Below, piece by piece: positions 7,301 through 14,590 of a stretch of DNA of 64,000 nucleotides (position 1 is the first letter of the stretch; each line of letters starts with the position of its first letter). Below the pieces are notes generated by a model. The model searched no databases. It worked only from the letters and a program-made list of their open reading frames with translations, and was not told where the DNA came from. Source of the stretch: Streptomyces sedi (GTDB lineage: Bacteria; Actinomycetota; Actinomycetes; Streptomycetales; Streptomycetaceae); the NCBI RefSeq assembly GCF_006335015.1, contig NZ_VDGT01000004.1:248001-312000 (forward strand), given 5' to 3'. A program made the position numbers and the translations under genes.

Positions 7301-8856
7301 CGTCCACTCCGGATGGTCAGTCCTACTCGGTAGCCCCCCGTGTGTTCCAGCAGTACGGGGAGGCCGGCCGGGTCATACCGCACGTCCAGCCTGTTGCCGT
7401 TGCGGTCGGCGACAGCGACCAGGGAGAGCTGGCTCGCATCGCTGGCCACCGGTTCGAAGTGCAGCGTCCGGTTGCTCTCGTACTGCCGAACCGTCAGCTG
7501 GCCGTGGGACTCGCCGTCCCACAGCAGGCCCCAACGCGGTCCCTCCACCGGCATCACTGGGGTCTCCCCATCGGGAAGCGGAACCGGGTAGTGCAGCACC
7601 ATGCCGTCCTCTGCGAAGAACCGCACGCCGTTGTCGTCCAGGACCAACCGTTGGTCAAGGGTGGAGAACCAGGCAGGTCCAAGCCAGACACCGTTGGCCA
7701 CACCGGATCGGTGCACCCGGCGGAACAGCAGGTCCAACTTGCCGGACAGCTCCACGTCGGTGACGGACATCACCACTTCGCCGGTGGCCATGTCGATGGG
7801 GTCGTTCTTGCAGAGGAGCCGCCGGAACTCGCGCCCCAGGTGGCGCAACCCCTGCCCCATTCCCTGGACACCGGAGGATATGCCTCTCAGTCCGGTTCGT
7901 GCCGCTGACCGGAGCCCCCGGGCGAGGCCGCCGAGGGTGGTGAGTCCTTTCATGCCGGGGATGCAGTCGAGTGCGGCGAAGGCGACGTCGAGGAGTCCGG
8001 CCTCTCCTCTGGCGTACTTGATCAGGGTGTCGGCGAGGACGACCAGCGCTGCCGCCAGCACCACCCAGGCGAGAGGGCCGCCGATGATCATGACGACGAT
8101 GCCGAGGACGGCGACGATGACCTTGCATATCTCGACGAGGGTGTCCCAGTTGTCGGTCACCCACTTGATGGCCTTCTCCCACCAGCGGCGGTTTTGGATG
8201 CCGGCGTCGCTCGCCTCGTCGATGTCGCGGGCGCACTGGCGCGCTGCTTCCTCGCGCATCTCCTGCGCGTCGAGGGCGAGTTGGCGGGCCGCGGTGAGGC
8301 GTTCCTGGGCGTCGTCGACTCTGCTTTGGGCGGCGCCGGCGGCGGCTTCGGCGGCCTGTTGGTCGCGGGTGGCGGCGCGGACGTCGGCCTCGTCGGGTGG
8401 TTCGACGTTGTCGCGTTCGCCTTCGCGTTGGAGGCGTTCGGCTTCGTCGCCGGCGCGGCCGACCCAGTCGGTGGCGTCGCCGAGCGCGGTCTGGGCGGAG
8501 GCGAGGTCGGCCTGGGCGGTGACGGCGCGGTCCAGGGCGCGGTCGGCCATGCCCTGGGCGGTCTGGAGTTTGGGCCAGTAGGTGTGCAGCGCCTGGGCGC
8601 ACAGGGAGTAGGAGTCCTCGAGTTTGGTGAGGTTGTCCGGAACGCCGTCGAACTCACGCCGGAACGCGTCCGCCGACAGCCCCGCCCACTCCAACATGGC
8701 CCGCTCGCCCGCCATGCCCCTGATCTTGCCGAGCGCCTCACCGACGTCGTCGGCGAACTCCTCCAACTCATCCGCCAGCTCCCGGACCTCGTCCGGATCA
8801 CCCGGCGTCGGGTCCCGATCCATGTCCACCGGTGACCAATCAGACGGTCGCGCCAT
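4366..8856 (-). CDS. Rhs polymorphic toxin with probable ADP-ribosyltransferase tip
   Basis: 1496 residues from ATG at 8854-8856 (GGGGGG just upstream). Order: a helical N-terminal region with a WAG turn (EWAGLSADAF, about residues 55-65) and coiled coil, like WXG-type export domains; two hydrophobic segments near residues 240-280; a DUF6531-type module (DPIDMATGEVVMSVTDVEL); then many YD repeats (e.g. YDRYDNLLRRTDPLGR) and the RHS core ending in YVPNPLHWRDPLGLEGDG (about 1360-1380). The variable tip (about 1380-1496) has YRG, LTSWTTDFEDVALDA, GGIVLRIP and ESEYLIRDEV, which fits the R / S-T-S / E-x-E signature of ADP-ribosyltransferases. Target unknown. The secretion route is inferred, as no export machinery is in the window. 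Module 2 contains only this gene and its overlapping partner. Confidence 0.85.
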   Translation of the reverse strand: MARPSDWSPVDMDRDPTPGDPDEVRELADELEEFADDVGEALGKIRGMAGERAMLEWAGLSADAFRREFDGVPDNLTKLEDSYSLCAQALHTYWPKLQTAQGMADRALDRAVTAQADLASAQTALGDATDWVGRAGDEAERLQREGERDNVEPPDEADVRAATRDQQAAEAAAGAAQSRVDDAQERLTAARQLALDAQEMREEAARQCARDIDEASDAGIQNRRWWEKAIKWVTDNWDTLVEICKVIVAVLGIVVMIIGGPLAWVVLAAALVVLADTLIKYARGEAGLLDVAFAALDCIPGMKGLTTLGGLARGLRSAARTGLRGISSGVQGMGQGLRHLGREFRRLLCKNDPIDMATGEVVMSVTDVELSGKLDLLFRRVHRSGVANGVWLGPAWFSTLDQRLVLDDNGVRFFAEDGMVLHYPVPLPDGETPVMPVEGPRWGLLWDGESHGQLTVRQYESNRTLHFEPVASDASQLSLVAVADRNGNRLDVRYDPAGLPVLLEHTGGYRVGLTIRSGRLRELVMLSAPEQPVLRRYEYTSDGELSGVRNASGHLFTLRHDAHRRLTGWQDRNGNSFTYSYDERGRCIRTGMPDSTLRSTIAYPDGTGTTEYTDSLGNVTLFRFDDAYRLESETGPLGHVTRYRYDRYDNLLRRTDPLGRTAEYAYDEWGQLVWCRRPDGGEVTITYAAPGLEARVVEADGSVREQTFDGAGNRTSYTDPSGATVRYGYGPRGMLKSITDPSGAITHIECDAAGLPISSVGPLGQTSAEQRDAFGRPVLVEQPDGTLFRLRWDAEGHLVAATDAAGHTRTWEYDGQGNRVAYTDPGGAVHRAVYNAFGQRVSSTAPDGTETRYERDSELRLVRVVAPDGKEWRRSYDEAGRLVAEFDFDGRATTYSHDAADQLVSRTNASGQEVRYQRDPLGRIAVKESGGDRTEFRYDRLGRLQSAAGPGSELRLDRDSVGRVIAEHHNGRTLHQRFDRAGRLVSRTTPSGHHTRFVHDAAGRRTCLVSNEVSTEFDYDAMGREVGRHVRQGPTLRQEWSGEGWLTRQTMTAPDGRSSERGFVYGPNGLLRELHDDTRGRLTLDSDPLGRVTAVTGEDWWESYTYDSRGYQTRAAWVGDEDAGVAGERIHEGSLLLCAGDTTFDYDPAGRTVRRTRRHGSRPPSVWQYSWNAEDQLTEVRTPEGDVWEYRYDPLGRRLAKWRRDAGGRAVDRTEYVWAGTTLVEQTEFSGSAAPRTTSWDYMAGVPIAQTVTTGALRLDEQQDYDRAFYSIVSDLVGTPTHLVDTRGDVVWRNGASLWGVPVPDRGGEFQGDSADCPLRFPGQVFDAESGLHYNHYRYYDPSVARYCTPDPLGPRPQINHYGYVPNPLHWRDPLGLEGDGYLYRGLCRDHYKFSEGMEGRAVPLGGDADAALHNGGNTNSNLTSWTTDFEDVALDAADEMGPGGIVLRIPEDHVPAERFVESQDIYGESEYLIRDEVTGAEVTTDRGRSWFQCPG

Positions 8857-8970
8857 GATCCCCCCAGGCCGCTCTCCCCAAAGCGGACGAAACACTACTC
8901 AGAGAAGGCGACGCGAGCAACGGGTGACCGACGGCACCGGGGAAGCCGGGCGCACGGAGGCGCAAAAAGT

Positions 8971-9048
8971 AAGGCCCGGGTCGCTGACCTGGGCCTTAAC
9001 CGTGAGAGCGGGCGACGAGAATCGAACTCGCGCTCTGAGCTTGGGAAG
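8971..9048. repeat. attachment-site copy 3, left end of the AICE
   Basis: A shorter hairpin (AAGGCCCGGGT 8971-8981 with ACCTGGGCCTT 8987-8997) abuts a 46-bp segment (9003-9048) identical to 19678-19723 at the tRNA-Gly gene. These two identical copies bound the 10.7-kb integrative element. No encoded CCA follows the discriminator here, the same as the resident tRNA and unlike copies 1 and 2. Confidence 0.9.
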
Positions 9049-9155
9049 GTACGTCCGAAGTGGGTCGATGTGGTCGCTGACCTGCCCGAAGACGTTGCCG
9101 CAGGGTGTTCGGTGGTGCTTCGTCGTGCCCGGTGTTGGCCGTGATTCCCCTGTCG

Positions 9156-9176
9156 TTCTGGCACGTATCTGGCACG
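9156..9176 (+). other. candidate integrase arm-type sites, AICE left end
   Basis: TTCTGGCACG (9156-9165) and TATCTGGCACG (9166-9176), 108 bp inside the left att repeat. They match the pair inside the integrase 3' end (19585-19605). The 9049-9397 stretch otherwise contains no gene that I can support. Confidence 0.55.
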
Positions 9177-9397
9177 ACCAACGGCTCGGCGGTAAGAGCC
9201 TTCGGCGGCAAGGCCAGTCAGCTGCCGGGCAACAGCCAGCATTGGGCGGCCAAACCATCTCAACGGGACTGACCCGACCGCTACAATCAGCTGCGGGGGA
9301 GATGCTGGGCGTAACGAGTGGGCAAGCTCAGGTCGCCGTTGCTCAATTCTGTTACGCCCATTTCCCGAAGCTAACGGTCTCAAAATTCGAGAAAAAG

Positions 9398-10381
9398 ATG
9401 ACTGACGATAACGAAACACTCGAAGATTGGCTTGAGACGGTCCATTACCCAAGTGTGCTTGGGCGGCCTCTCGGTATGAGTGACCTGCTGTTTCCGTCTG
9501 ATGAAATCAGGGATGAGTTTCTATGTGATGTGCACCTCCGAAGCGAGGATGACGTTATTGCGGTTTTGGATCGCTTTCTCTTCACATCCATGAGATTGCC
9601 CATGGTGGATAAGCGAGATTGGGAAATTTGGCGCCACCAGAGAGAGCGCCTCCTCTCCGGGGAAGTGGTAGATGAGAGTGAGCGTCAATCAATCATGGAG
9701 GGGCTGAGAAGTCCGCGGGTGATCTTGCTGGCATCTTATTTTGAAGATGGAGAAGAGGATCTTTATACCTGGGAAGGGGTATCGTGGATTCGAGGCTTGC
9801 TTCCCGATCACCCGCGTATCGCAATCGATGCGCTAGAGGCGTATGCAATCGCCCACGCCTGGGCAATGACCGACTATTTGATTTGGAGTATTTCTGACGC
9901 TCAGGCGCTGATCCACGCAAGATATATTGGAATTCCGGAAAACTCTTCAGGGCGCCGTTCTCTTTTGGCTAATCTGGAACCTCGCCAGTTCGAGGTGATC
10001 GTCTATAATCTGTATGGCGCAATGGGCTATGAAGTGACCCTCACGCCGAAATCGAAGGATGGAGGGCGGGATGTGATAGCCGTACGAGAGGCCGACGGAA
10101 TGCGCGAGACGGTGCTTGTCGAGTGTAAGCGCCGCAAGAAGCCGCGAGGTCCAGAGGAAGTTCGTGCCCTGTACGGCTCCGTCAAGCGGGAAAAGGCTAA
10201 CCGGGGGGTATTTGTGTCAGTGTCCGGATTTACAAAGGCGGCCCTTGCTGAGGTGAGCGAAGATGGCATCATCGAACCCATAAACGGGTTGCAACTCGTC
10301 GTACTTCTCAATGAGTACTTGGGGCATAGTTGGCCAGCGAGGATTGACTACTACGGTCGGGAACCCTCCTTTCTGCCCTGA
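9398..10381 (+). CDS. Mrr-like restriction endonuclease-fold protein (AICE cargo)
   Basis: 327 residues from ATG at 9398 (GAGAAA upstream; an in-frame ATG at 9302 is possible). The N-terminal two thirds are acidic, helical and unlike anything I recognise. The C-terminal domain starts at LEPRQFEVIVYNLYGAMGYEV (about residue 194) and contains GGRDVIAV (about 220) and LVECKRRKK (about 241), the D...E-x-K active-site pattern of Mrr-type nucleases, which cut foreign or modified DNA. GC content and codon use are clearly lower than in neighbours (many AAA, GAT and ATT codons), so it was acquired separately. It probably acts in defence or competition; its substrate cannot be told from sequence. Confidence 0.75.
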   Translation: MTDDNETLEDWLETVHYPSVLGRPLGMSDLLFPSDEIRDEFLCDVHLRSEDDVIAVLDRFLFTSMRLPMVDKRDWEIWRHQRERLLSGEVVDESERQSIMEGLRSPRVILLASYFEDGEEDLYTWEGVSWIRGLLPDHPRIAIDALEAYAIAHAWAMTDYLIWSISDAQALIHARYIGIPENSSGRRSLLANLEPRQFEVIVYNLYGAMGYEVTLTPKSKDGGRDVIAVREADGMRETVLVECKRRKKPRGPEEVRALYGSVKREKANRGVFVSVSGFTKAALAEVSEDGIIEPINGLQLVVLLNEYLGHSWPARIDYYGREPSFLP

Positions 10382-10418
10382 CTCTGCCTATCAAGCGCAG
10401 GAGCACCTTCCCATGGCC

Positions 10419-10889
10419 CTATCCGAGGTGGGGCCGTTCGCGATGCTCTAGATAGTGGCTCAGCCTGAGGCGCTGAGTTTGGTGCATGGGGAGGTCGTCC
10501 AATTCGTCCGGCCGGATGAAGTGGAGTTCGGTGGACTCGTCCGAGATCGCCAGTACTCCGCCGGTGATGCGGGCAGTGAAGCACACGTTGAACTGTCGGC
10601 GGACCTCCCCATCCGTGTACGCGATGATGTGGCGGGGGTCGGTGTACGTGCCGACGAGACCGGTGATCTCGACATCGAGGCCGGTCTCCTCCTTGACTTC
10701 CCGGATGGCCGCTTCGGGGAGCGACTCGTTCATCTCCATGGCTCCGCCTGGGAGCGCCCACAGGTCGTTGTCGCGCCGGCGTTGGAGCAGGATGCGGCCT
10801 TGGTCGTCGGTAACGACGGCCGATGCGGCGACGACCATGCTGTTCGGCTCGGGGGCGTTGGGGTCGTCGTAGTACTCGGTGCGTGCCAT
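10419..10889 (-). CDS. Nudix hydrolase, possible Pif-type transfer immunity factor
   Basis: 156 residues. The Nudix box is complete at about residues 49-71 (GGAMEMNESLPEAAIREVKE then ETGL), so hydrolysis of a nucleoside-diphosphate-linked substrate with Mg2+ is expected. pSAM2 encodes Pif, a Nudix-motif protein that blocks redundant transfer between cells carrying the element; location in an AICE makes this a candidate counterpart, not proven. It starts 2 nt after the stop of the upstream DUF5919 gene with GAGGAAG as SD, so the two form one operon. Confidence 0.75.
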   Translation of the reverse strand: MARTEYYDDPNAPEPNSMVVAASAVVTDDQGRILLQRRRDNDLWALPGGAMEMNESLPEAAIREVKEETGLDVEITGLVGTYTDPRHIIAYTDGEVRRQFNVCFTARITGGVLAISDESTELHFIRPDELDDLPMHQTQRLRLSHYLEHRERPHLG

Positions 10890-10891
10890 GG

Positions 10892-11638
10892 TCAGACTTC
10901 CTCGATCGAATCCGCGGTGGCCCAGACCGCGTTGAAGCTCTCGGCGTATGTGTCGAACATTCCGCCGTCGCCGTTGCGGCGCAGGTGCCAGACGGGGGCA
11001 CCGTACGCGTTCACTCCCCAGACGTGCGCGTTGACGAGCATCTGGTCATCCGCCCGGTAGATGGAGTTGTACAGCGTGGTGCCGTGCTTCCGCACCTCGA
11101 TGCCCGGAACGCCGATGAGCGGGCGGTAGTGCATGAGGGCCAACCTGCAACGGGACTCGATGCCGTGGCCGAAGCGCTCCTCCTGGCCGCGTTGCTGGAC
11201 GTTCGGGCTGTCGGCGTCGCCGATGGCGATACGGATGGTGCAGCCGTCGGCGGCACGCTCCTTGAGCGCGTCGTTCAGGCGCGGGTACGCCTCGTGGAGG
11301 AACACGGCCGCGTACACCAGCACGTCGATCCGCTCGCGCGCCTGGATCAGCATGTCCGCGAACGCGGAGGTGGGGAAGTCGGCGCGCTGGTCGTGGAGGG
11401 CGACGAGTTCGGGGCTGATCGCGCGGGCCGGCCGGGCTTGGCGCAGTGAGGGCCAGAGTGCGTGCACGTCTTCTCCTAGGGTCTCCGCTGCCAGCACGGC
11501 CGTGCTGCGACGTGGCGTACGCCCGAGGTTCACCCAGCGCTCGACGGACTTGGGGTCCACCTCGACCTTGTTCGCCAGGTCGGCATACGTCCAGCCTTCG
11601 GCTGCCATGACAGCTCGTAGCCGCTCGTTCGGCGCCAC
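10892..11638 (-). CDS. HTH (XRE-type) protein with DUF5919 C-terminal domain
   Basis: 248 residues. Residues 1-60 form a helix-turn-helix (WTYADLANKVEVDPKSVERWVNLG). The remainder resembles the DUF5919 domain seen with such HTHs, including HGTTLYNSIYRADDQMLVNAH, reminiscent of a phospholipase-D-like H...N...D arrangement. It is co-transcribed with the Nudix gene and divergent from the small-gene operon at 11821. It probably regulates AICE accessory genes, with a possible sensory or catalytic C-terminus. Confidence 0.65.
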   Translation of the reverse strand: MAPNERLRAVMAAEGWTYADLANKVEVDPKSVERWVNLGRTPRRSTAVLAAETLGEDVHALWPSLRQARPARAISPELVALHDQRADFPTSAFADMLIQARERIDVLVYAAVFLHEAYPRLNDALKERAADGCTIRIAIGDADSPNVQQRGQEERFGHGIESRCRLALMHYRPLIGVPGIEVRKHGTTLYNSIYRADDQMLVNAHVWGVNAYGAPVWHLRRNGDGGMFDTYAESFNAVWATADSIEEV

Positions 11639-11820
11639 AGTTTCTCCCCATTCGTCAGGACGGCACTAGGGACGTTCTACCCGACGCGGGACGTCCCGAA
11701 GTGGGGTTTGTCGGAGGTTCCTTCGTCCCATACCGCGCCGCGATGATCACGCAGCAAAGAACCCCGCAGCCGTGGTTGGACGGCCCGGGGAGTGGCCAAC
11801 GCTGCGAAGGAGCGCCGACA

Positions 11821-12009
11821 GTGCTGAACCTTATCGCCCGTGTCTTCGAACCGCTGTTGCGATGGCTGGTTCCGGCCTCGGGCCGACATCGGCTGACGGG
11901 CGTGCTCCCTGAGTCCGCCAATCCGCGTGGGGACATGCCCACCGTGACGCTCGGACGGGTCTCGTCGTCTGTCCGTCCGGCGGCGCGCTGTGCGGGTGTG
12001 GCCCCGTGA
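11821..12009 (+). CDS. small AICE protein of unknown function
   Basis: 62 residues from GTG at 11821, with AAGGAG 8 nt upstream deciding the start. The N-terminus [23 protein letters not shown] is amphipathic and basic; the remainder is rich in serine and arginine. Its stop overlaps the next start by 4 nt (GTGA), so it is first in a three-gene operon. I recall similar short proteins next to DUF5919 genes in Streptomyces but know no function. Confidence 0.5.
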   Translation: MLNLIARVFEPLLRWLVPASGRHRLTGVLPESANPRGDMPTVTLGRVSSSVRPAARCAGVAP

Positions 12010-12194
12010 GCGCGGGAGAAGTGCCCGAAGTCGGCGCGCTGGCGCGGGACGTCGCGCGCGACGCGGTCGGATGCGTCGCGGATCGCCACGGGGATCGAGT
12101 CTGGTTGCGTCCGGTCGGCGGTGGTCGCGAGTGGGATGTCCCGGTGGGCCAGGTGGAGCCGCTGGCAAGCCGTGACGACCGGGAGGGCCGATGA
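12006..12194 (+). CDS. small AICE protein of unknown function
   Basis: 62 residues, GTG start overlapping the upstream stop by 4 nt. Acidic, with a predicted beta pattern [24 protein letters not shown] that could form a small barrel. It overlaps the next gene by 4 nt. No family recognised. Confidence 0.5.
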   Translation: MSAGEVPEVGALARDVARDAVGCVADRHGDRVWLRPVGGGREWDVPVGQVEPLASRDDREGR

Positions 12195-12475
12195 CTCCCC
12201 GGTCGATCATCAAGGCCGCTGAATGGACGCTGACGGAGGAGACGGCGGAGGGAGTTCCCCGCGCGATCTTCCGCGTCGGGTGCGTCACTTGCGGTGCCGA
12301 GTCGGAGTCCATCGACAACGAGCCGGACCCGGTGGAGATCTGGGCGCTGAAGCACACCGGTCTGAACCCCACACACCGTCAGTTCAAGCTCACGACGGAG
12401 TGGTTCTGGCGCGTTCGTCCGGCTCCCGGAAACCCGTACTTCGAACTGGAGAAGGACAACCAGGCGCAGGCGTAA
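12191..12475 (+). CDS. DUF7848-like small protein with CxxC
   Basis: 94 residues, third gene of the operon. [15 protein letters not shown] carries a CxxC pair. [27 protein letters not shown] has the histidines and tryptophan typical of the small DUF7848-type proteins common on Streptomyces mobile elements. A metal-binding fold is possible. Function unknown; the family assignment is from memory. Confidence 0.6.
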   Translation: MTPRSIIKAAEWTLTEETAEGVPRAIFRVGCVTCGAESESIDNEPDPVEIWALKHTGLNPTHRQFKLTTEWFWRVRPAPGNPYFELEKDNQAQA

Positions 12476-12501
12476 GGCCCCTTGCTCAACAACCGCATAG
12501 A

Positions 12502-12549
12502 AGACCGGACCACCCGCTGAACCCTGGCAGGCGAGGGGTGGTCCGGTCT
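12502..12549 (+). terminator. strong hairpin terminator
   Basis: A perfect 14-bp stem, AGACCGGACCACCC (12502-12515) with GGGTGGTCCGGTCT (12536-12549), 26 nt after the stop of the small-gene operon. No long T tract, as usual in Streptomyces. Confidence 0.8.
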
Positions 12550-13219
12550 GGGATTCCGCAGAACCCCGGTGCCGATGGTAACCGGGGCTGCGGTCGTTCC
12601 GTGTGCGCGGTCACCGTCCGGCGATGCAGGTCAGAACGCAGAGGACGACGGGGAGTTGTGGAGATGGACGGCGCGCGACGCAACGTGCGAGGGCGGTCGG
12701 AGAGTGTTGGGGCGGTGTCCTGCCCGGACTGGGGTCGGGCATGTCCAGGGGGCCGTACGCTTGCTCAGCTGATCGGGCGGGGCGGAGCCCTGCCCGGTAA
12801 ATCCGGCCGATTGGCCCCCTGGGCTTGCTCGACGCGGGGCCCGGTTCGGGGAGGTGCCTCAAGACTCGTAGACCGCCCGGCCCAGCCACCCGGCGGCGCG
12901 AGCGGCCGGCCGGCGCGCAGTGGGGCGGGAGACAGGAACGAAGCGGCGGCAGTGCCGCCGCGCCGCGCGGCCCGCCGTGCGGGCCGCCTTGATCCAGTAG
13001 AGAAAGTTTGAACGCACCCCGCCGTTCACCTCCGTGGCGCGGTGCGACTGCGCCGGGCGCCACGAAAAAGTTCGGCCTCGCTGTCACAAACAGGCCGCTC
13101 CAGCTCCTTGGGTCTAGTGAACCCAAGGAGGGGAGAGGGGGCACGCATCGTGACGTGCATCACATGGGTGGCGGTCACAAAGCCATGGGCGCGGTGCCTT
13201 TGTGCTCGCGAATGGGGAA
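12550..13219. other. 670-nt stretch without a supported gene; contains a 10-bp hairpin
   Basis: No frame here has a convincing start and codon pattern. The clearest structure is CTCCTTGGGT (13104-13113) and ACCCAAGGAG (13121-13130), a perfect 10-bp stem with a 7-nt loop whose right arm contains an SD-like AAGGAGG. The stretch is very GC-rich up to 13000. Confidence 0.5.
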
Positions 13220-13318
13220 GTGCCAGGACCGGCCATGCCGCCGACCTCGCAACGCGACGAGATGGCGGCCTACGTGGCTTGGGCCTGGCTCGACACAGGA
13301 GGAAAAGAGGATGGCTGA
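13220..13318 (+). CDS. possible 32-aa leader peptide or small protein
   Basis: GTG at 13220 opens VPGPAMPPTSQRDEMAAY then VAWAWLDTGGKEDG, ending with a TGA at 13316-13318 that overlaps the next gene's start. Composition looks protein-like and the overlap suggests coupling. An ATG at 13235 would give 27 residues. Similarity to known proteins cannot be checked here. Confidence 0.3.
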   Translation: MPGPAMPPTSQRDEMAAYVAWAWLDTGGKEDG

Positions 13319-13538
13319 CAGCACGAGCGGGCTGGAAGGCGCCGAGCCTGCTTCCCGCGTCGGTGGCAGGGAGTCAGGGCCGAGTGCTGAGGATGTGCAG
13401 AGCATCGCGAGCAAGGTGGCTGATATGGAGGTCACGCTTGCGCGCCTGGAACGGCTCGTCGCTGAACTGGAACGGACTCGGGTTACTGCTTCGGCTGGTG
13501 AGGTCGGTCCTCGGAGAGGTCTGCGACACGAGCCATGA
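13311..13538 (+). CDS. small coiled-coil protein, unknown function
   Basis: 75 residues from ATG at 13311 with AGGAGG 9 nt upstream. The middle (EDVQSIASKVADMEVTLARL then ERLVAELERT) has a regular heptad pattern typical of a short coiled coil. Its 3' end overlaps the convergent GntR gene by 56 nt. Probably a small AICE protein; function unknown. Confidence 0.5.
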   Translation: MADSTSGLEGAEPASRVGGRESGPSAEDVQSIASKVADMEVTLARLERLVAELERTRVTASAGEVGPRRGLRHEP

Positions 13539-13893
13539 GTTCGTTGATGCGTTGATGCAGGTCGGCGACGTCTTGGACTAGGCGGCGAAACTCTTCGACG
13601 CTGACCGTCTCGGTGGCCGGCGGCGCCCCCTCTGCCCTGTCGGAGGAGGGGCGCCGCGACTCCGGGTCGGACACGTAGCTTCCGCGTCCCTGCACGGAGT
13701 AGATCAGCCCTTCGTCGCGAAGCACCCGCAGCGCGCTGTGCACAGTCGCGTTCGCGATGCCGAGGGATTCCCTCAGGTCGCGGGACGACGGAAGTCGATC
13801 ACCCGGCTTGAGGCGCCCTGACGTGATCTCTTCGCGCAGCTTGTCGGCGGCCAGCTGGTAGGGCGGGCGCGGGTCGTTGGGTGGCAAGGCCAT
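13483..13893 (-). CDS. GntR-family repressor, KorSA-like
   Basis: 136 residues: N-terminal winged helix (YQLAADKLREEITSGRLKPG ... LPSSRDLRESLGIANATVHSAL, about residues 12-60), then QGRGSYVSD and a short coiled C-terminus without a ligand domain. This is the size and type of KorSA, the GntR repressor that keeps pSAM2 transfer and replication genes off. It is divergent from the transfer operon, and the intergenic region holds three copies of a TC(T/C)AGAGCG motif, one of them 18-28 nt from its own start, fitting autorepression. Confidence 0.8.
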   Translation of the reverse strand: MALPPNDPRPPYQLAADKLREEITSGRLKPGDRLPSSRDLRESLGIANATVHSALRVLRDEGLIYSVQGRGSYVSDPESRRPSSDRAEGAPPATETVSVEEFRRLVQDVADLHQRINELMARVADLSEDRPHQPKQ

Positions 13894-13910
13894 GCCGCCC
13901 AGGTTAGTCC

Positions 13911-14003
13911 GCTCTAGAGCGTCCCGACAGTGGGCTCATGCGCGCGACAGATCCAGAGCGATCTGGATCGCCATTGACTGATCTAGAGCGCACCATGTAG
14001 AAC
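13911..14003 (+). promoter_or_regulatory. repeated operator and promoter of the transfer operon
   Basis: Three TC(T/C)AGAGCG motifs at 13913-13921, 13952-13960 and 13982-13990. The first is part of the palindrome GCTCTAGAGC; the second of the 8-bp inverted repeat GATCCAGA-N4-TCTGGATC (13950-13969). A sigma70-like promoter, TTGACT (13974-13979) with TAGAAC (13998-14003) at 18 nt spacing, has the third motif between its two boxes. The layout fits repression by the adjacent GntR protein. Confidence 0.65.
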
Positions 14004-14048
14004 TGTCCTTGCCGCACCGCGCGGTTGCTTGAGGCAAGGAGCTCACTC

Positions 14049-14384
14049 ATGGCCATGCACCCGATCCAGAAGGACATCAGCAGGTCGTCGTTCCTGCTGG
14101 TCACCCCGGCTGCCCCCAAGGTGAAGGACCCGCAGACCGGGGAGATCGCGACGCACCGGGAGACCGGGGAGACGCTCTACACGGTGGGCGTCGTCGAGAT
14201 GTTGGAGGGGCGCGCCGACGTCCTGAAGATCACGGTTCCCGAGTCGGGTCTGACGAAGGAGCTGGCGCAGGGCGCCCCGGTCCGTCCGGTCCGGTTGATC
14301 GCGTTGCCCTGGGCGCGGATCTTCAACGGGCAGCTCAGCGACGGTGTCGCGTACCGCGCCGACGCGCTGGAGGGCGTCAAGTGA
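14049..14384 (+). CDS. SCO3933-family AICE regulatory protein
   Basis: 111 residues from ATG at 14049 with AAGGAG 7-8 nt upstream. VKDPQTGEIATHRETGETLYTVGVVEML and the C-terminal LPWARIFNGQ...VAYRADAL match small proteins annotated SCO3933-type regulators, always first in AICE transfer operons. Role in transfer unproven. Its stop overlaps the next start by 4 nt. Confidence 0.65.
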   Translation: MAMHPIQKDISRSSFLLVTPAAPKVKDPQTGEIATHRETGETLYTVGVVEMLEGRADVLKITVPESGLTKELAQGAPVRPVRLIALPWARIFNGQLSDGVAYRADALEGVK

Positions 14385-14590
14385 GGGCCGGCGCCGAGCG
14401 TTTGTATCCGGTCGCGCCGCTGGACGGCGACAACGATCGACGGTTCACGGTGGGTCTGCTCTTCGACATGGCGCGAGTCGTCGAGGCGCACGGCTACCCG
14501 CCGCTCACTCGTGGCGGGGATCTGGTGGAGCTGCAGTTGGCGCTGTTCCGGTTCCTGTACGGACCGGGGCTCGGGAGGGCGGACGCATGA
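14381..14590 (+). CDS. small AICE transfer-operon protein
   Basis: 69 residues, GTG start overlapping the upstream gene, and a 4-nt overlap with the translocase gene downstream. Largely helical (RFTVGLLFDMARVVEAHGYP, LVELQLALFRFLYG). No known family. Its position between regulator and TraB suggests a transfer accessory role. Confidence 0.55.
   Translation: MRAGAERLYPVAPLDGDNDRRFTVGLLFDMARVVEAHGYPPLTRGGDLVELQLALFRFLYGPGLGRADA

Noticed and set aside
8155..8835. Long open frames on both strands over the Rhs N-terminal region
   Set aside because: They are Arg/Pro/Ala- or Val/Gly-rich shadow frames of the Rhs gene without their own SD or recognisable domain; the Rhs frame has clear domain content throughout.
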